Assembly: GCA_036873755.1 (NCBI GenBank) | Contig: JAVTVY010045526.1 | Location: forward strand, 145,325-209,324 | Length of the DNA stretch: 64,000 bases | Reading direction: 5' to 3' | Source of the DNA: Hanleya hanleyi | Taxonomy: Eukaryota; Mollusca; Polyplacophora; Lepidopleurida; Hanleyidae | In this document: piece after piece, positions 19,382 to 30,096 of the stretch | Position numbering within the stretch: position 1 is the first letter of the stretch | Layout of the letters: each line of letters starts with the position of its first letter | The notes under the pieces: model-generated | What the model saw: the letters and a program-made list of their open reading frames with translations, nothing else | Told to the model about the DNA's origin: nothing | The model's database searches: none | Translations under genes and position numbers: made by a program

Positions 19382-20222
19382 ACCACACGAAAAAAATGGT
19401 CCTCGTCGAACCTCGGTTGCTTCAAAACCTCCAATCACCCTACCCTGTGCCACCTATGGTGAAGACCATAAACACCCTCGATGGAGAGATGCAACAGATC
19501 TTACAGAGACCGGGGTTAAGCGACAATGAGAAAGTACAACGGTACAATGAGACGCTTCAACGGTACATGACGTTCATGGACCAATACAAAACCCTCTCTA
19601 CTCCACCACCACTACCACCACCACCACATGACAGACCGCCGACCTCAGCACCGTTCCAACAGCCGCCATTACCAGGGGTAGCCCCCACAGCCCCACAGTG
19701 GGTGGAAGACGAAGTGCTGAAGAGTGTACCTGCATCGTTCAAGAAACAAGCTGGCCTGGTATTACAACGGATGAAACAGAATCCTAACATGACTTGGAAT
19801 GATAAAGGCGAACTCCTGGTACAGAATCAGGTGGTTCCCGGCACCCACATGACTGATTTAGTGAATGACCTGATGCGTAAACGCAGATCGCACACGGATC
19901 CTCGAGGATGGGAGGTCTTCGCTCAAGGCTTGAAAGACATGCATGTACCACAGGAATTGGTGGGGAACCCCCACCGCTGGGCCTTTATGCAGCAAACCCA
20001 GCAATCGCACCACGACAGATTCCACAACCTTGGGAATCCGAATGGGAACCGGAGTCACCCCCCAAAACTCCACCACCACCACAACGGGCACCTTCTTTTC
20101 AGACCTTTAAAAAACCACCCTTGATCAGGACACCCCACATCTCCAGAGCCGTGACACGTAGCAAGTCAACGCGACGAACACGACGCCGGACACAACCACC
20201 CAAGGTCTGGAACACCTATTAA
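19378..20222 (+). CDS. Conserved Polinton structural-cluster protein of unknown function, C-terminal frame shift likely
   Basis: ATG 19378 overlaps the previous stop (ATGA). The main frame ends at 20124 (248 residues). It starts with KKMVLVEPRLL, then a Glu/Gln-rich helical region (DGEMQQIL...YNETLQRYMTF), a Pro-rich linker (PPPLPPPP) and a conserved block (VPASFKKQAGLVLQRMKQNP..TWNDKGELL...DLVNDLMRKR). Past about 19990 the main frame becomes a His/Asn-rich string. A different frame carries a plausible acidic/Pro stretch (WESEWEPESPPK) and a basic tail (RSKSTRRTRRRTQPPKVWNTY) ending at 20222. A one-base indel between about 19990 and 20040 would explain this. Similar proteins occur in invertebrate Polintons between the ATPase and capsid genes; function is not known to me. 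Confidence 0.65.
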
Positions 20223-20224
20223 AA
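20217..20224 (+). promoter_or_regulatory. TATA-like box before the minor capsid gene
   Basis: TATTAAAA, 39 bp upstream of ATG 20256. Weaker than the early-gene TATA boxes. Confidence 0.45.
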
Positions 20225-20255
20225 CCCGGTGCAGAAGCAGGACAGCTCAGTCGCC

Positions 20256-21044
20256 ATGTTTTACCTCACCCTACCCAGTAACAGTTCGCTGGATGTGTTT
20301 CCTGACAACACCGTTGCCAAGTATGTGACTCAATTACCACAACCGTTGCATTTACCTGGCCGGTGGGAATGTGGACTGGTGGATATTCAGTACCCTTACT
20401 CGTGGTACAACGTGCGAGCCAATGAAGTGTGGTACGAGGTAACCTACGAAGGAAAAGACACCCGACTCACCCTCCCCGAAGGCCAATACGATACTCCCAA
20501 GGAGTTCATGGGTGGGCTGTCAAGACTGTTGCATTATAAGGCTCTACGGCAGGTCACGAATAGTTCAAAACCCATCCAAGCCTATCCCTTCAAGAATCAC
20601 GTGAACTTCGATTACAACGCACACAACGACAAGGCAGAGCTTACCGTGACCGCCAACGCGAGTGTCGTACTGAGTCCTATCCTACAGCAAATGCTGGGTT
20701 TCGATCTACAGACGTTCGCTGGTCCCACCGAACACCATGGCGAGATCCCGATGGATATGAAGTCGGGTATGTACGGACTCTACGTCTACTCGGACGTGGT
20801 GGACAACCACATCGTGGGCGATATCAACACACCTCTGTTACGGGTGGTGCCCATTAAAAATAAGTATGGCGATCAAGTCACCCACAGTTTCACCCACATG
20901 CTCTACCTGCCTGTACGACAAACCCACATCAACACGATCACGGTGGATATAAGAGATGACACGGGACGACCGGTGGCATTCGAACGCGGGAAAGTGGTGC
21001 TGACACTTCATTTTCGACAAGCACGTGCTCCCCACTTTGCATAA
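20256..21044 (+). CDS. Minor capsid (penton-like) protein, single jelly-roll family
   Basis: 262 residues from the first ATG (20256, context GCCATG). It begins MFYLTLPSNSSLDVFPDNT, a start typical of Polinton penton-like proteins. Conserved stretches are WECGLVDIQYPYSWYN, LYVYSDVVDNHIVGD, LLRVVPI and VDIRDDTGRPVAFERGKVVL. By family knowledge this forms the five-fold vertex of the predicted icosahedral virion. No lesion is visible. The stop TAA (21042-21044) overlaps the next ATG (TAATG), indicating tightly packed late genes. Confidence 0.85.
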   Translation: MFYLTLPSNSSLDVFPDNTVAKYVTQLPQPLHLPGRWECGLVDIQYPYSWYNVRANEVWYEVTYEGKDTRLTLPEGQYDTPKEFMGGLSRLLHYKALRQVTNSSKPIQAYPFKNHVNFDYNAHNDKAELTVTANASVVLSPILQQMLGFDLQTFAGPTEHHGEIPMDMKSGMYGLYVYSDVVDNHIVGDINTPLLRVVPIKNKYGDQVTHSFTHMLYLPVRQTHINTITVDIRDDTGRPVAFERGKVVLTLHFRQARAPHFA

Positions 21045-21451
21045 TGAAGGTGCCTTACGAGTGCGATGCACGCAGCTATATGGACTATTATGCCCAACAG
21101 GCCGGGGGTGGCTTTCCGGTGTTTAGTGGTGCACGCATGCAACGTGGACATGGACTGGGGAACATACTCGGGAGCATCGTCAAAACGTTCCTGCCCTTGG
21201 TGACGCGTGGGGTGAAAGCAATCGGCAAACAAGCGGTACGCAGTGGACTGGAAGTGGCCGGTGATGTCTTGGGGGGTACGGCACCCAAAGAAGCCTTGAA
21301 ACGGCGGGCCAAAGAAGCGGGAGGCGTCTTGGTGGCCAAAGCACGACGCACCGTAGGGAATAAAAGAGCTGCCCCACCGAGACCACGCACCAGTCGACGA
21401 CCGACCCAGCGACGACGCACATCGAAGAAGACCCGGGATATCTTTTCTTAA
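21044..21451 (+). CDS. Basic core/pX-like virion protein
   Basis: 135 residues, with ATG overlapping the previous stop. The N-terminal portion is Gly-rich (GGGFPVFSGARMQRGHGLG), followed by an amphipathic hydrophobic segment (NILGSIVKTFLPLVTRGVKAIG). The C-terminal half is very basic (RRAKEAGGVLVAKARR..., then PRTSRRPTQRRRTSKK). The layout matches adenovirus pX/pVI-like proteins reported in adintoviruses: DNA-condensing or membrane-active internal virion proteins. Intact. Sits between the minor and major capsid genes. Confidence 0.75.
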   Translation: MKVPYECDARSYMDYYAQQAGGGFPVFSGARMQRGHGLGNILGSIVKTFLPLVTRGVKAIGKQAVRSGLEVAGDVLGGTAPKEALKRRAKEAGGVLVAKARRTVGNKRAAPPRPRTSRRPTQRRRTSKKTRDIFS

Positions 21452-21454
21452 AAC

Positions 21455-22691
21455 ATGGCCTTGATCCACGCCGAGTCCTGCCCCTCCACCAACAGTGAAT
21501 TTGATTTGTGGACCGTGCCGCCCACACAGTCCAGTGCCGAACAAGGATTATGGGTGGAGCATCTCCCGCTGTCCAGCATCAACGCAACAGGGCCCATTGA
21601 GTTCACCATCAGTAATGCGGATACGACCTATGTGGATTTAGCCCATACCTACTTGTATGTGAAAGCCAAGATCGTCAGTGGAGATGGCACCAGAATCGTC
21701 GACCAAGCAACGGTGGGCCCCACGAATCTCTGGCTGCACTCGATGTTTCAACAGGTGGATATATTTCTCAGCGACAAACTCATCAGTGACTCGACCAACA
21801 CGTACCCCTATCGAGCCTACATAGAGACGCTGTTGTCGCATGGGCGAGAGGCTAAAAAATCTCAACTGACAGCCGCTTTATTCTACCAGGACAAAGCCGA
21901 GCACATGGGCGCAGAGAACGACAATACGGGATATAGCAAACGGAAGGCTTTGACCGCGAACGGCGTCTCGGTGGATATGATCGGTCGACTGCACGCAGAC
22001 ATGTTCATGCAAGACCGATACCTCTTGAACAAGGTTCCCATCAAAATCCGACTGATACGGGCGCCTGTATGTCCGAAAAGTGAAACCGAATCCAGCCGTT
22101 CAATTGGGACACATGAAAGCCTTGGAAACAAAACCAGCCCAGTACCCTATCCGACGTGTGCAAACCAAAGTGTTCTCTGTGTCTGCTGGAAATATGAGCG
22201 CCAACAAAGACAACCTGTTCCTGGGGGAACTACCCAAGCGATTGATCCTGGCCTGTGTGGAAAATACCAGTTTCAGTGGAGCCTACCCAGAGAATCCGTT
22301 TGACTTTAAACATTTCGGCATCAATTTTGTGGCCCTGCATGTGGATGGACAACAGGTGCCAGCCACGGCCTTAACCCCGAACTTTGGGCGCGCGAATTTC
22401 ATTCGAGCCTATCAGAGCCTGTTTACAGCCACCGGTCAAATCAACCAGGACGAAGGGAATTTCATCAGTCGGGAGGAGTACGGGACCGGATACACGTTGT
22501 TCTGTTTCGATCTGACCCCCACCTTAGAGAACGACCATCAGCTGGCCCTGGCCAAGCAAGGCAATTTACGGTTGGAAATCTACTTTCAACGAGCCCTCCG
22601 GAGCACCGTCAATGTGATCTGCTACGCCGAGTTTGACAACATCATTCAAGTGGACAAGGCGCGCAACGTGCTGTGTGACTTCTCCACCTAA
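21455..22691 (+). pseudogene. Major capsid protein (double jelly-roll), deleted/frameshifted mid-gene
   Basis: ATG 21455 opens a frame whose recognisable capsid sequence runs to about 22064. The homologous C-terminal part continues in another frame from about 22065 to the stop at 22691. Conserved N-terminal features are SEFDLWTVPPTQ, PIEFTISN, DTTYVDLAHTYLYVKAKI and QDRYLLNKVPIKIRLIR. C-terminal features are NPAVQLGHMKALE, AQYPIRRVQTKVFSVSAGN, NPFDFKHFGINFVALHVDG and GYTLFCFDLTP. The junction at 22060-22066 appears to lack a short internal stretch as well as shifting frame, so this looks like a small deletion and not a single-base error. Family knowledge: this is the Polinton major capsid protein forming pseudo-hexagonal capsomers. 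As written only the first jelly roll could be made. Confidence 0.85.
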
Positions 22692-22692
22692 C

Positions 22693-23460
22693 ATGGATAC
22701 AGAGCAGATAACCACCGTGCTGGAGAATGACCCAGAGACACGTATGATGTTTCAAGGGGTGTTCGCCCGAGATGTGTTCCCATTAGACCGTGTGTATCCT
22801 GCTGCTTACGTTCTCAACACGGACCCGATGGATCGGCCCGGTGAACATTGGGTGGCCGTGTACTTGACAGAACAGCAGGGTGAATACTTTGACCCGTACG
22901 GCCTGCCACCCCTCCATCCCGATTTAACAGACTTCATGGATCAAGGCACAGAGACGTGGTGTTGGAACAGTCAAACCCCGCCCCGCCCCGCCCCGCCCCG
23001 GGTGTTCGCCCGAGATGTGTTCCCATTAGACCGTATGTATCCTGCTGCTTACGTTCTCAACACGGACCCGATGGATCGGCCCGGTGAACATTGGGTGGCC
23101 GTGTACTTGACAGAACAGCAGGGTGAATACTTTGACCCGTACGGCCTGCCACCCCTCCATCCCGATTTAACAGACTTCATGGATCAAGGCACAGAGACGT
23201 GGTGTTGGAACAGTCAAACCCCGCCCCGCCCCGCCCCGCCCCGCCCCGCCCGCCCATCAGATGCCCCTTCACATAAGCTTCACTTTGATACCTCACTCGA
23301 CCCCATCGGACCATTTTATCTAGGGACTACTTTTTCTCCGCGGAAGCTTTTTCCCGAGACCGAATCACCGCCAAAACCGCGGCCAAACCGCATCACCGCG
23401 GAGGAATACATCCTGAATACATCCCCTCCAACAATTGGAACTCTCCTGGATTGGAGGTAG
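22693..23460 (+). pseudogene. Adenain-like cysteine protease, truncated and internally duplicated
   Basis: ATG 22693 lies 1 bp after the capsid stop. Residues 37-71 hold the protease core: YVLNTDP..RPGEHWVAVYL with candidate catalytic His52, then GEYFDPYG with candidate acidic Asp67. A 243-bp segment (22759-23001) is repeated in frame at 23002-23244; the copies differ at one noticed base (22794 versus 23037 region, Val to Met). Both copies end in (CCCCG)n runs (PPRPAPPR). The C-terminal half, where the family's Gln and nucleophilic Cys should lie, is absent. After the second copy the frame runs straight into the right TIR and stops at 23460. In Polintons this enzyme processes capsid precursors; here it should be inactive. 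Confidence 0.85.
22759..23244 (+). repeat. 243-bp in-frame tandem duplication in the protease
   Basis: Direct repeat with period 243 bp (81 codons), bounded by CCCCG runs at 22976-23001 and 23219-23252. Near-identity implies a recent event, probably slippage or unequal exchange between the CCCCG runs. Confidence 0.9.
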
Positions 23461-23578
23461 CTTTTGGTCCTTCTGCCGGAACTATACTGCACTTGACCTC
23501 TCCTCCCGCCTCGTTTCCGCCCCAAATGACCTCTACATCCGGGTGAAAATCTTGCCCATTTACTCTATGACTACTACT
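23252..23578 (-). repeat. Right terminal inverted repeat of Polinton
   Basis: Reverse complement of 11640-11966. It joins the truncated protease directly at a CCCCG run, with no subterminal repeat array on this side. This asymmetry suggests the original right interior was deleted. Confidence 0.95.
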
Positions 23579-23584
23579 TAGGTC
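23579..23584. repeat. Target-site duplication, right copy (TAGGTC)
   Basis: Identical to 11634-11639. Confidence 0.95.
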
Positions 23585-26500
23585 CTTCACTTGACAGCTG
23601 AAATTTGTAACGTACATCAAACACGGTACTGTACTGATATTGATCTAATATTTTACGCTGGCTTTGACGCGACACTCTTCGGTTTTACGTGATTTTCTTC
23701 CGTCTCTCTTTGTTATCTCGTATATGACAGTACAACCGAAATGCGGAGAGTTACGTATCCATTGATGATTCTTCATAGAACCGACCGACAAGAACCTATT
23801 TTAAACCACTGGAATTGCATGAAATGATTTTCTCATAATTATTTTTTTTTTTTTTAGTTTTTGTTATTTTGTGCGTATTTGGTATTTGGATTATCACATG
23901 TGAACTGGGCATTAAATCTGTCTGATGACCTCGACAGCTATGTGCGCCGCCATTATTGTTGGCACTGGCAGCAAGAAACAACGTCAGATGGTAATTAGGA
24001 GCAAAGGGTCACACCTGCAGAACCTGACCTGCCAACAAGTATTCATGCGCAATTAATACTTCAAAGGATACTTATATTATGCAGAATGAACATTTTGCAC
24101 GTTCTGCATTTACAGTCCGTCACCCTTGATTATTTGAAGGATTTTTTGTTCTCAATCCTCAGTCTTGTATACATATTCACTAGTCTTGTATACATATTCA
24201 CTGTTTATAACTTATCTACGATATCATTATTATCATTAAAGATAGGCCCCTTGTTATAGTAGAATACATAAAGGTGGTTCATCATCTAAATGCATACGAT
24301 AGGGCGAAAGAGTGTCCCGAGTCCAATGTGTATACAGAGGTGGAATAGTACCCCGGTCGATAATCCATCGGAATATGTTTCCTTGTGTTAAAAGGTTATC
24401 GGCAATTTGGATTAATATCGCTATTATATTGGCTTCACAACATTGTCCCGTACTTTTATAATCCACGCCACATTTATTCCGAATCGAAAACAATCTGTTT
24501 TAGTCGGCTGGGTTTGACGTTACGCGAACTGAACATAACAATCAGCCATCGATCGCCTATACAGGAACACGCATTAACAGATTGGACACTTAGATGTATT
24601 CCGGGGTATCGATTCACCTAGATACAATTGACACATGTGAGTACAGTTGGAGTTATACCAGTGATATACTAGAAAGTAATATCGGTATGCACCTTCAGGA
24701 CATATCCACTTGTTCCAGTACAAAGAAATGTCCCGAGTCTCGCCTTCCTGAACACATGTATCGAATAAAATCGAAGCCGAGCAACCACCATTTGTTACTA
24801 GGAGTTCAATAATTTAAGTAAGTAATAATTTCACCCTCTCCCCAGCGTGAGCTGTGGTGATGTACCTGGAATGACCATTGCTCCTCCAGAAATATCATGC
24901 ATGCAAGGCAGCATGCAAGGCAGCCTGATAAACGCTACGGGGTTACATGGTGTTCAGTGTCATCCGATAACGGTCCCCTTTATTTGAATCGCTCCAGTGA
25001 GTATAATTGCAGTCATCTTCAGAGATAAATGAGAATATAATTATATTCCTACATTGTGAAAATATTAGCTCGGATGAGAATATTATGTGCACATGAAGAT
25101 ATCCCTAACCCACATGTGATAGGTTGTATGATAGGTTGTATGATTGGCTCTGTCAACATCTGAGTATACTCCCTCTCTTCGTCACGTTTACATTAAGATT
25201 GTCAAGCAATTATATTTAATCTCAATCATTACTGGTATCAACGCGGAATACAAAAACGAAACATCATACACAAGGCACGTACTCATCCTGCAGCTATATA
25301 TAACATTAGATTACATAACTGCAGTGATAAATGTTGTTAGTTTAAATAACTGCAGATTTAAATGTTATTAGTTCATAGAAGGACAGTAATAAATTATTTT
25401 AGTTTACATAACCGCAGCTATAAATGATATTAGCTAACATAAGTTCGATAATACCGCCTTTATTTATGCCCAGGCCGTCTTCTGAGAACTAGCGGTGTGA
25501 AGTTTAAAAGTTTAACGAAAACATGCGACTGGGGCTTTCGGAGCTCCAGTGCGTTCAATCATCAGTATAAGGCTAGTTGCAACCATGACTGAGTGGAGGC
25601 GTAAATCTGATTTTTGTCCCTCCCCCCATTATATAATCATTACAAGAAAATTACAACATAACTTGCAATAGTGGAAGCCCCAATTCAAATTAGCGAGACG
25701 AGATCGAAATACAGGGAGGCAACTCAAACGGCACTGTGATGCCTTTCACATCATCCCCGTGTAAAACGCTCAAGTATTATAGAATAATGGTGCTTACCCA
25801 GCAGTTTATAAAGCTGAACATTGTTCCTGGAGATATTCAGGAAGGAGGAAGTATGGTATGTCCAGGGATTTGAGCCAACCATTATATAATCATCACAGAG
25901 ATGCGTATACAGATGGCGACGAGTCCTTTCATTTCATTCTCTCGTTATCTACATGTATATTGAGTTACGGCCATGATTATCAACCCTTCTTCCTGTACCG
26001 AGAGTAATGGAGCTACTTCAATGGCTATAATGACCACATTATTAATTTATATCATAGCGGAGATCAGTAAGGGATAACAATAGCATAACGTTATTCACTC
26101 AGTCTAATAGTAATTAATCATGTTTTTGGCCCCTGGACGGGAACAGAACGGCTCAACATAATCGTATAATGACTTCACTGGTATTCTCTTCATTGAATTT
26201 ACTCTGGTTAAATATATAGACGATGTAATACAAGGGGACGTTCAAATATATTAGAATTCTAGTTCATTTATCTGGGTAAACCAGGAAACACAAGCAATAC
26301 TTTGGTCTCTGTACATCATTTAGTCTTCAAATAGGCACTGTAATTACAAAGGCATCCACATGGATGAACGAATAAATATATCTGTAACATATAGGTAAGC
26401 AACAGTAACCAACCGTCATCCATGATCGAAATACCTGATCATTAGATACCGTAAACATACAATAAAATATATATGAGCCTACTATGAAATGAGCACAAAC

Positions 26501-26660
26501 TAGCTTAACATGCATGGTGTACCGCAAGATATCCAGGTTGTTTATTTGAACAATAATCCAAACATGGCCGATGTATTAGGGACCGGTCAGAATTTGTCGG
26601 GGCGGGGGGGGCGGTGCATTGAAAAAATATACCTTAAAAAATGTGCCAACCCTCCCTCAA
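23585..26660. other. Gene-poor AT-rich region
   Basis: No gene recognised. Small items: a 21-bp direct repeat (AGTCTTGTATACATATTCACT) twice at 24161-24202, and a degenerate repeat of about 40 bp around ATAACTGCAG...AAATGTTATTAGTT at 25310-25440. There is also a G-run at 26600-26612. Open frames here are under 95 codons with no domain. Confidence 0.4.
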
Positions 26661-26669
26661 GTCTCAAGT

Positions 26670-27025
26670 GATCCAAAGAGAAGCGGTCAACAGTTTTCAA
26701 TGATGCCGGCAAGAGATCATGATGTTCCAAAAATATTAAATCCGTATCGTTGATCAGTATTCTTAATCCATAGTTTTCGTTGTAAATTCGTCATCCAGAG
26801 AATGATGTATCTCAGTCACGCTTTGTTTGTGCCTGTTCATATGGACACCATGAGGATCTTGAAATACATGGGTTCACACGGCCCCTATCCCCCAGTTAAG
26901 CGGAATTAGACACAACTTACGAAACGTAACGCCATAGATCTTGCACGCTACGCTCGTATTTTGCTATCAGCATGCGATGTGTATCCCCAAATTTTAGAAA
27001 CTTTGAATGGAGGCGCTTGGTGGTA
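26670..27025 (-). pseudogene. RT-family 3' end: module plus last RT codons
   Basis: On the minus strand, 27025-26911 matches the last part of the RT frame (GCCATAGATCTTGCACGCTACGCTCG region). Then comes the stem module (26815-26910) and the tail with AACAGTTTTCAATGATGCCGGC. It is 5'-truncated near 27025. Confidence 0.7.
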
Positions 27026-28090
27026 TAGCACTGTTTTATATATTTAATGGTATATTATTTAAGCAAAAAAAAACAAAAAAACAAACAAACAGGAGGTTGT
27101 ACCGTAAATGGTGCATTAACTCATCATTCCTTTGAATATTAGTTAGCTTGGAGCCTTCCAGTAATTCAAAGCATGCAAATGACAGGTACAGGTATTTGTA
27201 CACTGGACATATCATAAACCTTACTCTGGAAATGGAGGTAAAAAAATTGTTTTGCTGAGTAACTTTGGATTCATTCAAGATAAAATTTTCAATCAAAGAG
27301 GCGATCATGTACATACAAATCTACATTGAATGATGCAAAAAAAAGGACTATTATTGTCATGCATCTACATTAAATATGCATATCAGACTTACTAATATTA
27401 CATGTATAATTATTTCTAGAGAGAAGTTATCTCCAACTCTTACCTGTGGTCGAACCCCCAGAAGCCCAACTCGGAATGCGCTTGAGGCACCAAAAGAAGT
27501 GTTCACCCCAATAAGTTGGCAAAAAAAGTAAGCACCCCCACTGATCGGACCAGTAAGGAAAGTAAGCAACCCCCTCCCGAACCACAAGAAAAACACTTCT
27601 TGGCCCCCCCCCCCCCCCTCCGATAAATTTTGAACAGTCCCTTATAGCCGATAATACGACTTGGACATTCGTTTGGATAACAGAATGCTAGTCAATGATA
27701 CCGGTGAGACAATATGAACATCATGATGTCATGTCGGCTTTATTAAAAACTGTTGTCTGCTTATGTCTTGCAAGTAACTAGCTTGTTATAATATTTACAC
27801 CACGGAGTATGCAATAACGCGTGATGTGCTTGATATTCTGAAATCAAAGTGGAAACTTGGTAACTACTTGTAGAAGATTTTACTGCGGATGCAAAGAGTG
27901 AAAAGTCCCATACCAAATACAGTGGCTGTCGGTAAATATGTATCTTCCTTTCACCAAGTCAATTTCTACGTTCATATTTGGTGTCATGAAGATGATAATT
28001 ATGACGACATATCCGACCAGAAGTCGTCTGACCCTGCAACCCGATATTCTCTCTATATAGTATTTGATAACTACATGAAAATCACCGAGA
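27026..28090. other. No gene recognised
   Basis: AT-rich. Contains a poly-C run at 27605-27620 and a GC-richer patch (27420-27600) with a weak minus-strand open frame followed by CAGGTAAGAG, a donor-like site. There is no domain, so an exon is not claimed. Confidence 0.3.
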
Positions 28091-28269
28091 TACTTCCTAA
28101 AAACTACTGTGGACAATTGTGCACATCCACATTAAATTGTGTACCACAGGTACACATTTGTGTATAGTATATGCACAGTATGTGCATCACCAGTACACAA
28201 TTTTATGTGGATGTGCATTTTTACCACAGTACTGTGTATCGCTGATCCACAGTGGTTTTCAGAGAGTAT
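28091..28269. mobile_element. Palindromic MITE, copy 1
   Basis: A 179-bp element with terminal inverted repeats (CTAAAAACTACTGTG / CACAGTGGTTTTCAGAGAG). Its interior is rich in GTACACA/TGTGTAC palindromes, including ACACATT...AATTTTATGTGGATG. A close copy lies at 62661-62843. Confidence 0.8.
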
Positions 28270-28279
28270 CGTCCTTAGT

Positions 28280-28620
28280 TTTAGAGAAAAAGTTGCAGTA
28301 AGCTGGATTTAGGTGTTGCATCATGAAACAAAATTTTCATCTCAGATGTAAAACTATCAACTTTGAATATTTCAAAGCAAAACAGTAGCTGATTATACAC
28401 GAGGAAGCTAAATTCAAAAGTAGGCATACTGTACATGTTATTAGGATGTAAACATGTGGAAATGTGTTTTTCACTTCTGGGAGAATTCCTGTAGCATGTT
28501 TTTACGTCCCCCCTCCCCAAATGAACTTGCAAACCAAATTCATTTTGATAATTATAATGTATTCTATAACACTTTTGTCAATAAAATCGAGCTAACCGTG
28601 CAATTATTACATGTTTTAGT
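28280..28620. repeat. Dispersed repeat related to 63530-63860
   Basis: Shared text includes GTTGCAGTAAG.TG.ATTT, AATATTTCAAAG.AAAACA, GGAATTCC and ACCAAATTCATT.TGAT. It immediately follows the MITE here but not at the other site. No coding signal. Confidence 0.5.
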
Positions 28621-28960
28621 ACCCGTCAAGTGCATATGTTCATTGGGATTTTCCAGTTCATAAGTCGGATGAGGAAAGGGACGTCTGCTTTCATACAAGT
28701 AACAATAAAAAAAAAACAAAATAAATAAATTACAAGATGAAATTTCTTTCTCAAGTTTAACTGTTGTTTCCATCGTGAAATTGATTAACAAAGCGACACA
28801 AATGGACATATATCCACGTAATTTCCACACAGCTGACGCAGCGGACAGTATCACTCCCCTTATTTCAAGAAAGGGGAGAAAGGTTGTCAAAGTTTAAAAT
28901 ATGTTTTTAACCTTTCATTATAATCTTTGTTGATAATCAATTTGGGTAGTGCAATAGAAT

Positions 28961-29028
28961 AGAAATAATGTTTTCATAGGCACCGTGCGTAAAATAACTA
29001 TTGAGCACGCCTATGAAACATTATTTCT
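28961..29028. repeat. Hairpin, 19-20-bp arms
   Basis: AGAAATAATGTTTTCATAGG is mirrored by CCTATGAAACATTATTTCT across a 29-base loop. There is one extra T in the left arm. Confidence 0.85.
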
Positions 29029-29094
29029 TAAATAAAGTTCCATTTGTGTTCTAGTTCAAGAAGTATATTTTGATAAAAAGTATCATTTGTGCAA

Positions 29095-29600
29095 AGTTTT
29101 GCTCAAGGGCGAGAAAAAATTGCTCCACATTTAATATTCACAATGCCCAAGAGTTTGCTAACAGGTAGTTTTGCGAATGTGTATACAAAAGCGCGAAGTT
29201 TCCTTTCTTGATCACTCTGCCAAACAGAAGAACTGTTTATCTGTAATATTTTTCAAAACATGTATTTTGTACACAAAACACAGTAAATACATCCCTGCAT
29301 GCTGTCAAATGTCAAAAGAATACATCGGTCAAAAAGACATCGATCAAAGTAAATGTTACAACATCGTTTAGTCATCTCGATTTTCGTTATATATACCCTC
29401 TCTAACTGACAAACCCCAGATAGCCTTCAATTTAGCAAAGTGATGTTGCGCGTGTGCAAAACTCAGTGTGTTTCCGCCTCGCACCAACTTAATGATGTTT
29501 TATTGGTGTTGTATGCATGGCTTTATCATTTGCATACTAATTCGAAGTAATGTGACCGAAATCTAGGTCAGAAACCTGAACGTATGAACACTCTAGGAGC
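29095..29600. repeat. Dispersed repeat, second copy at 43690-44395
   Basis: Common landmarks in order: TTCCTTTCTT.ATCA, AAACACA.TAA.TACATCCC, GACAT.GATCAAAG.AAAT.TTACAACATCG, CAGATAGCCTTCA and ACTAATTCGA.GTAATGTGACCGAAAT. It ends near GAACACTC..GAGCCATGTC. The 43.7-kb copy is interrupted by a SINE. A partial third copy is at 54660-54720. Confidence 0.65.
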
Positions 29601-30000
29601 CATGTCTTCAGTTCATTTCAACCATAGTTCCCTTGCCGTACACAGAAGCACCTCGGGATGAATTAGGTAATTCTCCGCAGTTAGGAATCCCCCGGTGAGC
29701 AAACGTTAAATCCGAAATATATGTTGCTTATCATTGGAGGAAAAACAACAATGTACATGCACATGCACTAGAGTAGATCACACTATACATAAAGATCGCC
29801 GAAGGTTTTGTCGGTTATACTGACGTAAAACAGAGAGAGAGAGTGTGAGAGAGTGAGTTTTAACGTCGCGTTCAGCTATATTTCCGTTATATAATGACGA
29901 TCAAACACAATTTTAAGTATGCCAGCAAAATAAGTCAATAACCCAGCCAACTAAAAGTGATCAACAAGACACATTAAAAACCTGTACATACATTGAAATT
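29601..30000. other. No gene recognised
   Basis: AT-rich sequence with a short GA-rich tract near 29835-29855. Confidence 0.4.
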
Positions 30001-30096
30001 TATACAACAAACCGATTCCTCTCAAATCGACTCTTCTTTTACTCGACTAAATATATCTTCTAAAGTAGCTGCTCGATAAAAAAATCTCTCAAAATC

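Larger units (their letters stand above)
11640..23578. mobile_element. Polinton/Maverick (adintovirus-like) element, defective
   Basis: An 11,939-bp element bounded by 327-bp TIRs starting AGTAGTAGTCATAGAG and ending in the complement, flanked by a perfect TAGGTC duplication. The gene content is diagnostic: retroviral-type integrase with chromodomain, FtsK/HerA-type packaging ATPase, single-jelly-roll minor capsid, basic core-like protein, double-jelly-roll major capsid and adenain-like protease. Polintons normally run about 15-20 kb and carry a protein-primed polymerase B, which I did not find. Four or more structural genes are disrupted. The intact ends with damaged coding capacity suggest a non-autonomous copy moved by another element's machinery. 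The element is clearly GC-richer than the host flanks. Confidence 0.95.

Noticed and set aside
27357..27596. Possible exon with a donor-like CAGGTAAGAG on the minus strand
   Set aside because: No domain, no acceptor and a poly-C run at the edge; support is insufficient.
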